Below, in pieces: positions 1 through 11,302 of a stretch of DNA of 64,000 nucleotides. Numbering within the stretch: the first letter of the stretch is position 1; every line of letters begins with the position of its first letter. A program made the translations under genes and the position numbers. Origin of the DNA: Enterobacter sp. EA-1 (lineage in GTDB: Bacteria; Pseudomonadota; Gammaproteobacteria; Enterobacterales; Enterobacteriaceae); NCBI GenBank assembly GCA_002886105.1, contig CP025776.1, positions 930,001-994,000 on the forward strand. Direction: 5' to 3'. Below the pieces are notes generated by a model, which worked only from the letters and a program-made list of their open reading frames with translations, did not search any database and was not told the origin of the DNA.

Positions 1-30
1 CCCCCACAGGGTCGCCGGTATTGAGGAAAA

Positions 31-458
31 ATGAAAGCAGAGTCGCACCATAGTCGTCTTCCTTTGCATTTGGATCCGCTATCGGAGCGTAATGTGCTGG
101 TTCCACCGTTTGTGAAAACCATCGCCGTTCGCTTGTGCTGGGCTTCTTCTGTGGATGAAGCTGAGGCTTACCGTCTGCTTTCCTTGCCTTATTACCATGA
201 TGTTGTCACTGAAGATGACCGCGTTCAGCTGTGCGCGCGTTTCCCGTTTATGGCCGCTCTCCATGCACCGACTGCGATTGCCGATTATACGATTTCGCTG
301 GTGACGGTCTGGTTGTTGATTGAAGAGATGTACCATCGCGGAACGGTGTTGCCGGACGATATCATGCGCGGCTTAATGAAAAAACGACAACCATACCGGC
401 GCATGATTGTCGTAAAGATGAGAAAGAGTCTGCAGCCTGCACTGATGAGCAGCGCTGA
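31..458 (+). CDS. hypothetical protein, about 140 aa
   Basis: I do not recognise this protein. It starts with ATG at 31 after a purine-rich GAGG ribosome site and reads open for well over 100 codons with normal enterobacterial codon choice. The middle contains a mixed hydrophobic stretch (around residues 70-100, with ADYTISLVTVWLLIEEMYHRG) and the C-terminal part is basic. In the literal frame it runs on to 666, antisense to the next gene. One extra A in the A-run near 379-384 would shift it to a frame ending at TGA 456-458 with a hydrophilic, charged tail, five bases short of the stop of the convergent OxyR paralogue. A second possible stop in the other frame lies at 443-445. The end is therefore inferred, the start is well supported, and the function is unknown. 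Confidence 0.5.
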
Positions 459-462
459 TGGA

Positions 463-1381
463 TCACGCCAGTACGTTGTTGTCGATAATGTATCGTTCCA
501 TGTAGCGGGCAATGGCGTTGCGCAGGATCTCATATTTCTTACGCATCGGGTCGCTGCGGTGGAAAATCAGCACCACTTTGCGCTTTGGCTCCGGGCTCAC
601 GCAGCGCAAATAGCGAATGTTTTCATTGCCGCCCTGTTGCTGGGTCGAAAGCAGCGGGAAGAATGAGACGCCACGGTTAAACGCCACGCCACGACGCAGC
701 GTTTCGAGGTGCATGGCGACAAAACGCGGATCGGGTTCCAGCTCGAACTGATAGCAATAACGCAGCACCTGACTGTGCAGGCAGTTGCCGTCATCAATCA
801 TCAGGATCTTACTGTTTTTCAGATGCCCCCATATCGATTTCACCCATTCGCGCCCACGGATGCTGTTGGCTTACGCCCAGCACGAGTGGTTCATCGAACA
901 GCGGTAGCTCAACGTATTTGCTGGTGTCTTTGTTAGAGGTCATGATCGCGCATTTGATGGCGTCGGACTCCAGCATGTTCAGCAACTGGTTGGTTTGCGC
1001 TTCGTGAATTTCCAGTTCAATTTCCGGGAAGTTCTCGTGGCATACCGAATTCAGGTGAGAAAAAATATAGGGCGCAAGCGTTGGGATGATGCCCACATCA
1101 AGCGTCTGCATCAGGCTCTGATAGTGACTGCTGCTGGCCATGTTTTTCAGCGCTTCGATCTCCCGCAGCACCACCCGGGTTTGTTCGACCAGACGCAGGC
1201 CGGTCTGAGTGAAGCGAATCCTGCGTGTCGTACGCTCCAGTAGCTGCAAGCCAAGCTCATTTTCCAGTTTACGCAACTGTGCGCTTAGCGTTGGCTGGCT
1301 GACGTTGCAGGCCTCCGCGGCGCGTTGAAAATGTCGATGCTTGGCCAGCGCGACGAGATATTCAAGGTTACGGATGTTCAT
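463..1381 (-). CDS. LysR-family regulator, OxyR paralogue
   Basis: A LysR-type regulator of about 305 residues, the usual OxyR length. The N-terminal winged helix-turn-helix begins MNIRNLEYLVALAKH and carries the SQPTLSAQLRKLE recognition helix. In the C-terminal half the segment ILMIDDGNCLHSQVLRYC keeps two cysteines nine residues apart, as in the redox pair Cys199/Cys208 of E. coli OxyR. It is clearly diverged from canonical OxyR (N-terminus MNIRDLEYLVALAEHRHF), so it looks like a second, paralogous peroxide- or thiol-responsive regulator; that role is inferred. The upstream ATG at 1492 would add a 37-residue tail absent from the family, so I chose 1381. One frameshift near 824-829, an over-long G run, separates the two halves and is probably a sequencing error. 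Confidence 0.8.
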
Positions 1382-1744
1382 TGTGATCCCCGGGGGCGCA
1401 AGTGTGCGCTTGGCTGACGATCCGTGTGTAACAACGTGCTGTGTAAATGACGTGTTATTATTTTCAACTCTGTCATCAAGTCTCTCCCTCATGCTTGGAC
1501 ATGAGATGTGTGTGATTTTTATTATTCATTGTCGCCCGGTCCGCGCCGCAGCCTGTAGAGACGGAAACGGCATAATGAACCGGTGTTCCTGTATTGCCGG
1601 GCCGGTTATCGCTTAATTATCAAAGGCATCCTGCCGGTTTTCCGCGCACTCCTGCGTCAGATACTGCTTTGCTAAAACATCGCTAAGGCGCGCGAGCCAA
1701 CGGGAGCCTGCGCAAAACTTAGTATTGCTGGCGACGACGCGCCG
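1382..1744. other. intergenic region between oxyR paralogue and bcsZ
   Basis: About 360 bases without a credible gene. It holds the promoter side of the OxyR paralogue, transcribed leftward from 1381, and the 3' flank of the cellulose operon. I see no clear stem with a T-run for the cellulose operon here. Short open frames on the plus strand have no ribosome site and no family resemblance. Confidence 0.6.
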
Positions 1745-2754
1745 TTAATCTGTTTTTAACGTGACGGCAAATAACGACAGCATATGCAGTACGGACAAAT
1801 AATATCCCTCTCCCGGACGCACGGACTTATCCATATGCTGGTAATCGCCCATCGTTAAATCACGCACCGCCGGATGCCGCCAGACATCGAGTAATTCGCA
1901 TGTCCTTCCCGGAGACATCCACCCACGCGGGCGTTTCGTTTCGGGCATAATTTGCCCAAAAATGACGGAAATTATCCGTCGAATGTTGTTGCGTTTCGCT
2001 CAAGCTTAAGTACAGCGGGATGCGAATTGCGTCATAACTAAAACGTGCCGGCCAGTTATCGGCAGGTATGACTTCACCATTATTTTTGACAAAAATCCAG
2101 TCACTGGGCAGTTGCGTTTTACCAAAACGCGCTTTATTGAGTAAATCCGAGGCTCGATTTTTTCCAGCTTCAGCCAAATATCATTATGCTGATGTTGCCA
2201 GAAACTATCCCAGTTGGGAAGATAAAGTATGAAGGATTAATAATATAGCCTTCATCTTTAGTAAATCCACTTAAACTGGCAGCAGTAAAGTGTGTGTATC
2301 TTGTTCAATAATCAGACAATTGATTAGCGCTTCTTGAATATTCTCAGAGGCAGTCAGATAACTCTGGTCATGCCACTTATTCCCGGCCAGTAATAATGCC
2401 CGGTGGCAATAAGTGTATCGCCATCGCTGGCATTATTATCGTCAGTCACTTTTGTTGCTGCGGATCATAACGCCGGAAAATAACCAAAGTGAAGGACGTA
2501 ATAATGTATTACGCGTCCAGCGCCATATTTTCTCAAAACTGGCGGGATCATCGTTCATCACCGCCAATAACATGCCATATCCCTGACCTTCCGAATGGCT
2601 GATATCGCCATTTTCATGGTCAACTATGCGGCCATCCCCGGCTCAGGTAGTTCTGTTTAAATAGCACCCAGTTGCCGTCCTGACTGCGGGCTGGAAAAAG
2701 AGGTCATGGCCAGCGAAAGCAATAAGCACGACATGAGCCGGTGGTCCTTAACAT
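1745..2754 (-). CDS. bcsZ: endoglucanase of glycoside hydrolase family 8 (BcsZ)
   Basis: Periplasmic endo-1,4-beta-glucanase that trims or releases cellulose during secretion; last gene of the cellulose operon. After repairing frameshifts the protein opens with a hydrophobic signal segment, then the GH8 block SHSEGQGYGMLLAVMNDDPASFEKIW, whose Glu is the family's catalytic acid, followed by the SDGDTLIA block and, further on, INPSYF and FSYDAIRIPLY. About 335 residues, close to the 368 of E. coli BcsZ. At least five breaks occur between 1850 and 2750, one being an extra G where CGGGATGG is read as CGGGGATGG. The start at 2754 is the first ATG before the signal-like stretch. Family assignment is firm; exact ends of the broken segments are not. 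Confidence 0.82.
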
Positions 2755-2801
2755 GAGATTTCCTGTTGTGAAGATATGGCAGTTAACCGGGTAAAACGCC
2801 G

Positions 2802-3736
2802 TCAGGCGTTAAACCACTCTGCAATACGGTCAACGACTTCAGCCACCGGCGATAACGTCAGTTCATGCTGCAACCAGTGGCGGAACGCCGGACCGGTAGC
2901 GCCATGACGCAGGCCGTACTCCACAAACGCTTTCATATAACCGATTTTGTCGCCGCAGTCGTGAGACTTGCCAGTCAGGGCATAAGCCTCAACAGGCGAG
3001 CGTTCAAGCAGCATGGCAATGGCATCGGTCAGTTGGATTTCGCCACCCGCGCCGATAGGTGTTTTGCGCAACAACGGCCAAATTTCTTTGGAGAGTACGT
3101 AACGCCCAACCACCGCCATATCGGACGGAGCCTCGTCGACGGCCGGTTTTTCCACCATGCCCTGCACCGGCCGAAGCGGCCTTCCGCCACGTTTGCGCCA
3201 CCGCAGTCCACCACGCCGTAGCGGGAGACGTCTTCGTGATTAACGCGCTCGATCATCAACTGGCTGGCGCCGGTCGTGGTAAAGCGGTTGATCATCGCTG
3301 CCGGGTTATCTGAAGAGAGGTCGCACTGGCTATCGTCGATCAGCACATCCGGCAGCAACACGACAAAGTCGTTGTCGCCGATCAGCGGTTCTGCGCACAG
3401 TACCGCATGACCCGTGCCTTTTGAGTGACCTTGACGCACATGCATGATGTTCATGCCAGCCGGGCAAATCGTACGAACTTCTTCCAGAAGCTGGTTTTTC
3501 ACGCGAGATTCCAGCAGTGACTCCAGTTCAAAAGAGGTATCGAAGTGGTTTTCGATCGCATTTTTGGACGAGTGAGTCACCGAGGACGATTCACGGATCC
3601 CGCAAGCGTAGCATTCCTGCACGATATACTGGATAAGCGGTTTATCCACAATCGGTAACATCTCTTTGGGAATAGCCTTGGTAGCCGGGAGCATACGCGT
3701 ACCGAGGCCTGCCACTGGGATTACAGCCTTTAACAT
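2802..3736 (-). CDS. galU: UTP-glucose-1-phosphate uridylyltransferase paralogue (GalU)
   Basis: Makes UDP-glucose, the donor used by cellulose synthase, from glucose 1-phosphate and UTP. The N-terminus has the nucleotidyltransferase signature [19 protein letters not shown] (residues about 10-28), then [18 protein letters not shown]. The C-terminal half carries [14 protein letters not shown] and [14 protein letters not shown] as in GalU. Length about 311 residues against 302 in E. coli GalU. Its place between the PAS-GGDEF gene and bcsZ, on the same strand with short gaps, suggests an operon-dedicated copy rather than the housekeeping galU, which in E. coli lies near hns. One base is missing near 3171, where GGCCCGGTG is read GGCCGGTG and splits the protein. 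Confidence 0.85.
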
Positions 3737-3784
3737 ACTTATTTCCTCTGGGAAAAACTATTGCTGTTTGTAGTAGTTAAAATA

Positions 3785-4744
3785 TCAACACACAACGGTG
3801 TTAATAATGCTACCGAGGCTCATTAATGCCACCGGAACCTGATAATTAATAAAATCATCACCGCCGCTCGCCTTAACCCGGTAAAGGGCAGTGTCGGCAG
3901 CTTTTAATATTGATGAAAAATTCGGTCCGTGTTCAGGATAACTGGCAACGCCAATGCTGACCGATAATTCCACAGTTTGTTGCAGGTACTGTAAATACAT
4001 AGGCTGACGAGTCGCTTCAACAATTAATTGCAGCACCCCGCGGCCCATTGGTTCATCCACACCATCAATATAGGTCAGGGCAAACTCATCGCCGCCTAAC
4101 CGTCCGAGTAACGTCGTGCGGGAAATACATTGCTTAACCCGGCTAATAAAGCAACGTAACACCTCGTCTCCCGCCGCGTGCCCCAGTTCATCGTTAATGG
4201 TTTTAAAATTGTCGAGATCGAGGATCGCCACGACAATCTGCGCGCCACGCGCATTCGCCGCACGAATTTTCTTACGGCTGCGAATATAATAACCCCCGGC
4301 GGTTCAGGGTTTTGGTTAATGCATCGTTGTGCGCGCGAAAATGCAGTTTTTCACGAATCGTCATATGTCGGGTAATATCAAAACCCAACAGAATAAATGC
4401 GAATATTTCACCGTTATCATCACGGCGCGGCATCAGTCTGGTGTCGAGCCATAGCCTCTCGCCGTTCTTTTTTCTTCTGCGATATTTCACCTTGCCAGTT
4501 ATCACCGGTTTTGCTGCGCGAGCGTAATGGCCATCGCCAGAGAGATGGCGGTTGTCTCATCTTCTGACTGAAACAAAATCTGGCCAATCACCTCGTCATG
4601 ACTAAAACCGGTGAGCTGGTAGAAAAACTGGCTGGCATAAATAATTCGCCCGGACGTATCGAGAACCAGTGAAACAAAGGCATTGTCCTCCATATGGTTA
4701 ACTGTTTCGATTTCCAGTGTTCTTCCTGGAAACCACGATCTCAT
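3785..4744 (-). CDS. PAS-GGDEF diguanylate cyclase in the cellulose operon
   Basis: Predicted to make cyclic di-GMP, the allosteric activator of BcsA. An N-terminal PAS domain (EDNAFVSLVLDTSGRIIYAS, with FYQLTGFSHDEVIG) is followed by a PAC segment (KNGERLWLDTRLMP) and a GGDEF domain with an intact catalytic loop, RLGGDEFALTYIDG, preceded by the metal-binding DLDNFKTINDELGH block. Total about 320 residues, no obvious membrane helices, so probably cytosolic. It lies between bcsD and the galU paralogue on the same strand, which suggests local c-di-GMP supply to the synthase. Two frameshifts, near 4502 and near 4250, separate three readable pieces. ATG 4744 is used; an alternative ATG lies at 4751 in another frame. 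Confidence 0.8.
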
Positions 4745-4797
4745 TAAACATTATGGTCACCTGATTGTTGATATATGGTGGAAATGCCCTTGCGAAA

Positions 4798-5259
4798 TTA
4801 TTCGCCAATGGCGTAACGGAAAATCAGCACATCTTCAGTGGCGTTATCTTTCCAGCGCACCGGCACCTGATTGCCTGCGCCCTGCGACACCAGCCACTGG
4901 GAATACGCGCCTTCCAGCACATAGGCACTGGCGCGACGCCAGCCCGCTTCATCACGGTATTCCGGCGCATGAGGCCGGGCGCAATGCAGCAGAATCAGTT
5001 CGCGCTGTGCGGGGGCCATCTTCACGAAGCCCCAGTTAAACAGCTCCAGCACCCGGTTGATGCTCGCTTCCAGTTCGTTGACGGTGGCCGCGCCATCAAT
5101 GGGATACCACTGGGCCATCATCTGACCAATACGTCTCAGAGCGTCGGGATCTTTATCGCCGCGGCCTTCGGTGTATTCGTTGAAGAACAGATACACCAGA
5201 TCGTGCCAGCCAGCCTGATAGTTGCGTTGTAAATAAGTGTCCTGATTGCTAAACATCAT
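4798..5259 (-). CDS. bcsD: cellulose synthase operon protein D (BcsD)
   Basis: BcsD forms a ring in the periplasm that organises glucan chains into crystalline ribbons in Komagataeibacter and is the marker of type I bcs operons. The protein is about 153 residues with no break, and keeps the family core around LELFNWGFVKMAPAQRELI, VLEGAYSQWLVSQ and a C-terminal DVLIFRYAIG strand. I place the start at the first of two ATG codons at 5259, following a GTGGGA ribosome site; a GTG at 5268 is in frame. It begins 13 bases after the bcsC stop, so translation is probably coupled. Its presence predicts ordered cellulose rather than amorphous material. Confidence 0.86.
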   Translation of the reverse strand: MMFSNQDTYLQRNYQAGWHDLVYLFFNEYTEGRGDKDPDALRRIGQMMAQWYPIDGAATVNELEASINRVLELFNWGFVKMAPAQRELILLHCARPHAPEYRDEAGWRRASAYVLEGAYSQWLVSQGAGNQVPVRWKDNATEDVLIFRYAIGE

Positions 5260-5271
5260 GTATCCCACGGT

Positions 5272-8200
5272 TTATTTGTTTTGATCGACGTAATATTTGA
5301 AATAAAACAACGCTTTACCTTCGTTGTAACTGCCGAAGGTGTCATACCCCGGTTTGCACCCAGAGCCGGGTTGTCGCTGAGGTGGTAGCGCGCATCCACG
5401 CCCAATGTGTAACCAATGCCGTTTTTCGAGGTGGCTTTGTAAACCGCATCCACGTCGTCATCGGAACTGGCGTAACTGTTTAACTGCGATTGCAACGTAT
5501 TGTGACCCGGGAAGTAGTTACTCTTATCCTGTTTGTAGGATTGGTAACCCACGGAGCCGCTCAGCGTCATATCCCAGTCGTTGATATGGCGAGTCAGTGA
5601 TACCGGCAACGATACCGCCATAAAATCCTGCGGGCTGGAAATAACCACCGGCCGAGCGTGTAATAGCTGAGGTTACGGTCAAAGTTCATATAGTTGACGT
5701 TGACCCCCGACCTTCATCTCGCTGTCGTTGGTGCGCCACGGGCGCAGGTAACTGCCCGCCAGCACGTTGACCGAGTGGTTCGTCGGCACGTTAGTACCAA
5801 CCCGAGGTATCAAAACCAAGGCGGGTGTAGAGGCCGACCAGATCGTTATCCCACGCGAACTGCGCGGATACGCCGTTACGGGTGATACCCCCAACTTTCA
5901 CCGGTGCTTTTATCTTTCACCCCCACGTAGGAGAGCAGGCTGTCGGTGACCGCACGGCGTTCCGCTTTCAGGTTCAGTGAGCTGTATTGCGTCAGTTTCG
6001 GGGTCCACTCCACGCCGCCGACTAAGCGGGTAAACTCGCCGCCAGTCGGCGTGCTGCCGACATCCAGCTTGTAGTTGTCGCCGCTCAGACTGAGGTTTGC
6101 CGCCACGCCGTTAGCCTGCTGGCTACCCCGGCTGGAGGCATTGGTCGAGGTGGTCGTCGTGCTGGTGCTGGCGGCAGCTTCAGCCAGTTTTGCCGCGTGC
6201 TCCAGCGCGCCGGAACCAAAGCGGTTAGCGGACTCGCCCGACATCTCGCCTGCGTTCAATGCCGTTGGCGTGACGTTCAGGTTGATGCGCGTGCTGTCGC
6301 CCACCGCGCCGGACAGGATCAGCGGCGCCTGAATCTCATCTAATGCGCTCAGGCCTGACTCACCATCACGACTGCGCAGGGAGATACCCGCACTGGTCCG
6401 GTGGCGCTCTTCTCTTGCAGGTCGCGCATCATCGTGTTGATGCCGCTCATGGCGGTTTGTTGCGCCCTCGGCGAGTGGGTGAAGGCAGCGACATGACTGA
6501 ACTCAGCTCATCGCTGTCGTCATCACCGCCTTGTTGCAGACGCCACTGCGCGGTGCGCAGCAGTGACATGGCCCGCTGGTTCTCGCCGTTGGCTGCCGCC
6601 ACGCGTGCGGCCAGCAGCATATAATCTGCATCCCCGGCTGGGTTCCAGCGACGCGAATGCTTTGCGGGCATCGTCGTTATTACCACGCGCCAGCGCCAGT
6701 TAACAATCCCGGTCAGCGCCTGCTTATCGCGCGGGGATTTACGCAGTACGTACTGGTAGATCTCCGTGGCTTTCTCATCCATGTGATCGGCCTGATAAAC
6801 GCGCGCGACGGATAACAGCAGATCGGTATTGGTGGGATTGGCCTGCAATTCCGGCATCAGCAGGTTCCACGCTTTGCCAATCTGGCCTTTCTCACGCAGG
6901 CGATCGGCGCGAGCAATCAGGTTGCCGGTGCGAATCGCATTGATCTCTTGCTGGCTGGCGCCATTTTGCAGCGCCGGCGCATTGAGAATACTCTCCGCTT
7001 CGGCAAACTGACCGGCTGGTTCAGCACGCGGATCTGCCCGGCGTAGTCCACTACGGAGCCGTGCAGCCCTTGTGCCTGACTATCACGCACCAGTTGCAGC
7101 GCGCCTGCGTTGTCACCGCTTTGCATCAACATCTCTGCAAGGCGACCCACATCAACCGGCGTTTGCGGCGGGTTGCGCTTCAGCGCCTGTAAAGAGTTGC
7201 GTGCTGCCGTGGTGTTACCCAGACGCAGGTAGTTACGCGCCACATCCAGTTGCTGGTTGATCTGTACGCGGTTGCTCAGCTCGGTCATGTCGGCGCTATA
7301 GCTGCTGCGCGGCAGGCGGGCCAGCAGACTTTGTGCGCGTGACCAGTCGCTATCTTCGGCGGCATACACCGCTGCGGCGTACAACGCTTCTTTGTTGGTG
7401 CCGCCACGTTGCGCCACGCCAGTCATCAATGTGCTGGCCTGTTGCTTCTGCCCGGCTTTACGCAACGCCCGGGCATAATCCAGTTGCAGCCAGACGTTTT
7501 GCGGGTATTTAGCGGATGCCGCTTGCAGGATTTGCATGGCGCGCGAGCTATTCCCCGCCTGCAATGCTGCCTGCGCGGCTTTACGTTCGTTATCGCCGTT
7601 GTCGCCGACCGAAGCATAACGGGTACGCAAGTTGGCGGGCAGGGTGCGCAACATGGCGTCGGCTTCCGCCTGTTTGTTTTGCTGTTTCAGCACCCACCAC
7701 AAGCCGGTACGGATATCCGTATTCTGCGGATGTTGCTCCAGTAACCGGCGGTAGACCTCCTCCGACTGCGGCAATTTGCCCTGACGACGCAGGATGTCTG
7801 CACGCAGCATATCGGCGGCTTGTTGCTGACTGGCGTCGTTCGTGGCGCTGCTGTCGAGACTGGCCAGTGCCTGATCGTAGCTGCCTTTCTGACTCCAGGT
7901 TTTTAGCCTGCGCCAGCACCGTAGTAACGGGCGTTGTCGGCATCTTTCGCCCACTGCAGGCTGTTTGCATTATTGGTGTCCTCTTGCGAGGCGCGGCGGA
8001 GATATTTTTCCGCATCGGCAAAGTTATTCTGCCGCAGCGCCACGTAACCCATCCCGGCCAGCGCATTCCCGTTGTTGGCACGGTTTTGCAGCGCTTCGGC
8101 AAACTTATCTTTCGCATTGCCTAAATCACCGCCGTTCAGCGCATCGAAGCCCGCTTTGGTAGCATCGCCTTCAACACTTTTACGGTAGTGATCCATCGGT

Positions 8201-8972
8201 GCGCTGTCTTCCGGGTGACGCTGCGCCCATGCGGTATACGCCGGGAGATCGGACGATTTCGCATCCAGCCACAACAGGGCCTGTTGCAGGGCCTTATCGG
8301 CGTTTTTATCATCCGCCGCCAGACTGCTGAGCTGATTGATCCCTTCCCGGCGCGTTTGCTCCACGGTAGGTCAGCGCCATCGCCAGCGCCGTTTTGGTTG
8401 GCACATCATCCGGCATAATGCTGGCACGCTGGCGCATAGCCGCCACCGCTTCTGACCGAGGTGGCACTGTCGCCCGCCATCGTCTGGTAATACTCCAGCG
8501 CCACATCATCCGGCGGCGGGTTGCCGTTAAAGAGCGCACGCCATGCGGCAATCGACTCTTTAATCTGCCCACGACGCGCCAACTGGCGCGCGCGGCGTTG
8601 AGTTTGTCCTGCGGAATATTGCGCAGGGTATTGGCGCTAGTCAGCGCGTTCAGGCGCGGATCCTGTGGTGAGATATCGGCGATTTTTTACGCCAAATCTC
8701 AGACTGTTGAACGTTGCCCTGTTGCAGGTGATAGAGCGCCATCAGGTACATGGCGTCGATATTTTTATCATCGGCGGCCAGCACTTTTGCAGCGCTTCCA
8801 TCGCCATATCGTCATGGGCTTTGCTGTGCCAGTAACTGGCTTGCGCCAACAGTTTTTTACTGCTGCATCATTACCCGTTGCGTCGGCGCTATCGGCAGCC
8901 GCAGCCGGGTGGCTGGCGCCAATCAGGCACAGCAGGTAAAAAAGCGTGCGTCAGTTGTTTACGCGTATTCAT
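5272..8972 (-). CDS. bcsC: cellulose outer-membrane export protein BcsC
   Basis: Large periplasmic TPR scaffold plus C-terminal outer-membrane barrel that exports cellulose. A signal peptide (hydrophobic LLCLIGASHPAAAA) follows ATG 8972. Many tetratricopeptide units are visible, for example GNALAGMGYVALRQNNFADAEKYLRRA and NVWLQLDYARALRKAGQ. The C-terminal third turns into beta-strand-rich sequence ending FYFKYYVDQNK. Total about 1230 residues, normal for BcsC. The start codon overlaps the bcsB stop as ATGA. At least ten frameshifts break the frame; at 8456-8461 the gene strand should read CCTGG (ATWSEAVAAM) but shows an extra C. The gene is almost certainly intact in the organism. Confidence 0.88.
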
Positions 8973-11301
8973 TTCTTCGTTTTATCCTGCAGGCGTTGAT
9001 GCGCATGGCGCTGGAAGCGAGTTAAACAACATCGGACCGGATACCGCAGCAATCAGGCAGGCAAGTACCACCAGCCAGATAACATGCTCGCTCGCGAACC
9101 ACAGCACGCGCAGATAGCCAGCAGATTGCCGCTGACGAACTGTTCGCTGACACGCCAGCTGTGGACATCACCCGTATTGCTGACGGCGGTAAAATCCCCG
9201 CCTGCGACAGACTGGAATGCCGGCTTCGTCATATCCTCAGATAACTGCGCCAGTTGGTGGTTGTCCGTGGCGGTTGCCACCACCACCACACGCTGCGGGT
9301 TCCACGGAGAGCGCATGCTCAACAGACCGCGCCACTGGTTGTTGTCGCTGAGGTATTCCGCGGCTTCCATATCCGTCAGCGGCTGGTTGCCGCTCAACAA
9401 CGACAGCACACGTCCCACCGCGCTGGTGGTGTTGACCTCAAGATTGTTGCCATTAAGCGTAAACGCGCTGCCTTGTAAGAGCGGGGTGAGCTGCTCGTTA
9501 TTGCTCAGGTTGCCAATCGCCAGCACATCGCTCTCGGTCAGTTGCTGCTGGGCGTCATCGTGCCACTGGCATGCCGGTGTAGAGGTGCAGGAAATTGGCG
9601 GTGACGCCGGTATCGCGACCGGACTGCGCCATCAGATTAAGCAGCACCGTTGCTTCTTCCACCGTCGGATGCGCAGCCATCAACACCGTTGTGTGGGCCG
9701 GGGTCGGCGTTGCGCGTGAACGGGAACATTGCGCCGCTGAACCCGGTGCCAGATTGGGCAGCTTGCCGTAGTGCCGAGGAGCGACTCAAATCGAGAGTCG
9801 AGTCCCCGTCAATACGGCTCTGGATGTTCTCATCCGCCATGGCGTTACAGGGGGGCGTTCTTCTGCGCTTTCAGACCAAACCAGAAGCCCAATTGGTTGC
9901 TGCCGAGAATGGCGCGCGGATCGATATTCACCACCGCGCTTTGCTGACGCTGCGATAAACCCAGCATCGACATCACCGGCGCCAGCAGGCCTTCTTTGCT
10001 CACCGGCAGTCGTTTCAGGAACTCGCCATTCAGGCTGACGTTCAGGAAAGACTCTTCGTCGTCAATCCAGTTTTTCTGCGCAAAGCTGTAATTCAGGCGC
10101 AGCGGGATGGCGGAACCATCCCACATAAACAGATCCGGCGCGGTGCGGAACGGCAAACGGTTTTCTCCATGCCAGACGCCGTGAGCGACCAATGCGCCTT
10201 CATCATTGAGCAATGAGCGCACCGGTACCGGGCGATCGGTATTGATCCAGCGAGGAGCGTCATACGCGCGTCGCGTTGTGCGATTTTCAGCGCCGGAACA
10301 TCCAGTGTGTCGCTATCCGGCAGGGCAGGCTGCGTCAGACGCCGGGGCACAGCGCAGTTGCATTTCGTTATGACCGCTGACCACCAGCAGTTTGTAAGCC
10401 GGGTTTTGTGGGTTGTCGATAACCTGCAACGCTGCGCCATTGCTTTGTGGGATCGTCACACCGCCAATCATCTGACCGGGTTTACCAATCAGGATGCCGT
10501 TGCCCGCAGGCAGCGCGTTGTACTGCACATCAAAGCGGCTTGGCCGACCGTTGCTCAGTGCGCCAAACTGTGAGGCGACAATGGCGGACGCCATCAGCAC
10601 ATCCGCATCCGGGCTTTCCGGGTACGCGATGCTGACCGCACAGTCTTTGGTTTGCTTCACGTCGAAGAACGGACGCGGGAACGTCCCCAGCGTTTTACGC
10701 ACATTCAGCCAGAGCCCCTGCAATTAAGGGTCGACTCCGGTTGCAGTGTGACTTTGTAATCCGCAGGCAGCGGGCGCTGGCAGCTCCAGACGTTATTGAT
10801 AATGTCGTCACCGGTTTTCAACTGGAAGCTCAGGTTGTTGCTGGAGGCGATCATTGACGCCGGCACATCCGAGGGTTCCAGAAGCCTTTATCCTGCTGTA
10901 ACTGATCCAGTGGGATCGCGCCCAGCGGCTGACCGTTGAGCATCAGTTGCAGGTTTTCACCGTTCACGTCGCTACGGTTGACCTGCACATTGAGACTGAT
11001 ATGCGCATCGGTGATCACCAGATCCCCGGGCAGGTTAAAGGAGACACCGTTTTGCAGTTGCATACCGGAGAGCGTCAGCCCGGCGGTTGCGCCCATATCA
11101 CCAAAACTGAGGGGTGCTGGCGATGTTCTGATTGCTGGCGTTAGCCGGCGCAGGCAGCTGGGTCTGCACAGAGGTTGAACCCTGCAACGTAACCGGCAAC
11201 GGCAGCTCCGGCAGCGCATCGCTGTCCGTTGAGAGCGCAAAGGCCGTGCCGTTCACTGAGCACACCAACAGTGTGGCAAGTGCGATGGGGTTAAAGCGCA
11301 T
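8969..11301 (-). CDS. bcsB: cellulose synthase periplasmic subunit BcsB
   Basis: Periplasmic, inner-membrane-anchored partner of BcsA that guides the growing glucan. The start at 11301 (MRFNPIALATLLVC) follows a GAGGT site and gives a clear signal peptide ending near AFA. Conserved pieces include RWINTDRP, AVVNIDPRAILGSNQLGFWF, VDGCASDG-type carbohydrate-domain segments and a C-terminal transmembrane helix (VIWLVVLACLIAAVSGPMLF) followed by a basic tail ending KTKK. Length about 775 residues, as expected. Several single-base breaks split it, near 9055, 9570, 9720, 10280, 10725 and 11110. It lies between bcsA and bcsC with overlapping or near-overlapping junctions. Confidence 0.87.
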
Positions 11302-11302
11302 T

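Noticed and set aside
809-1492. OxyR paralogue with a 37-residue N-terminal extension
   Set aside because: The LysR-family HTH begins right at MNIRNLEYL; the extra upstream residues have no family counterpart.
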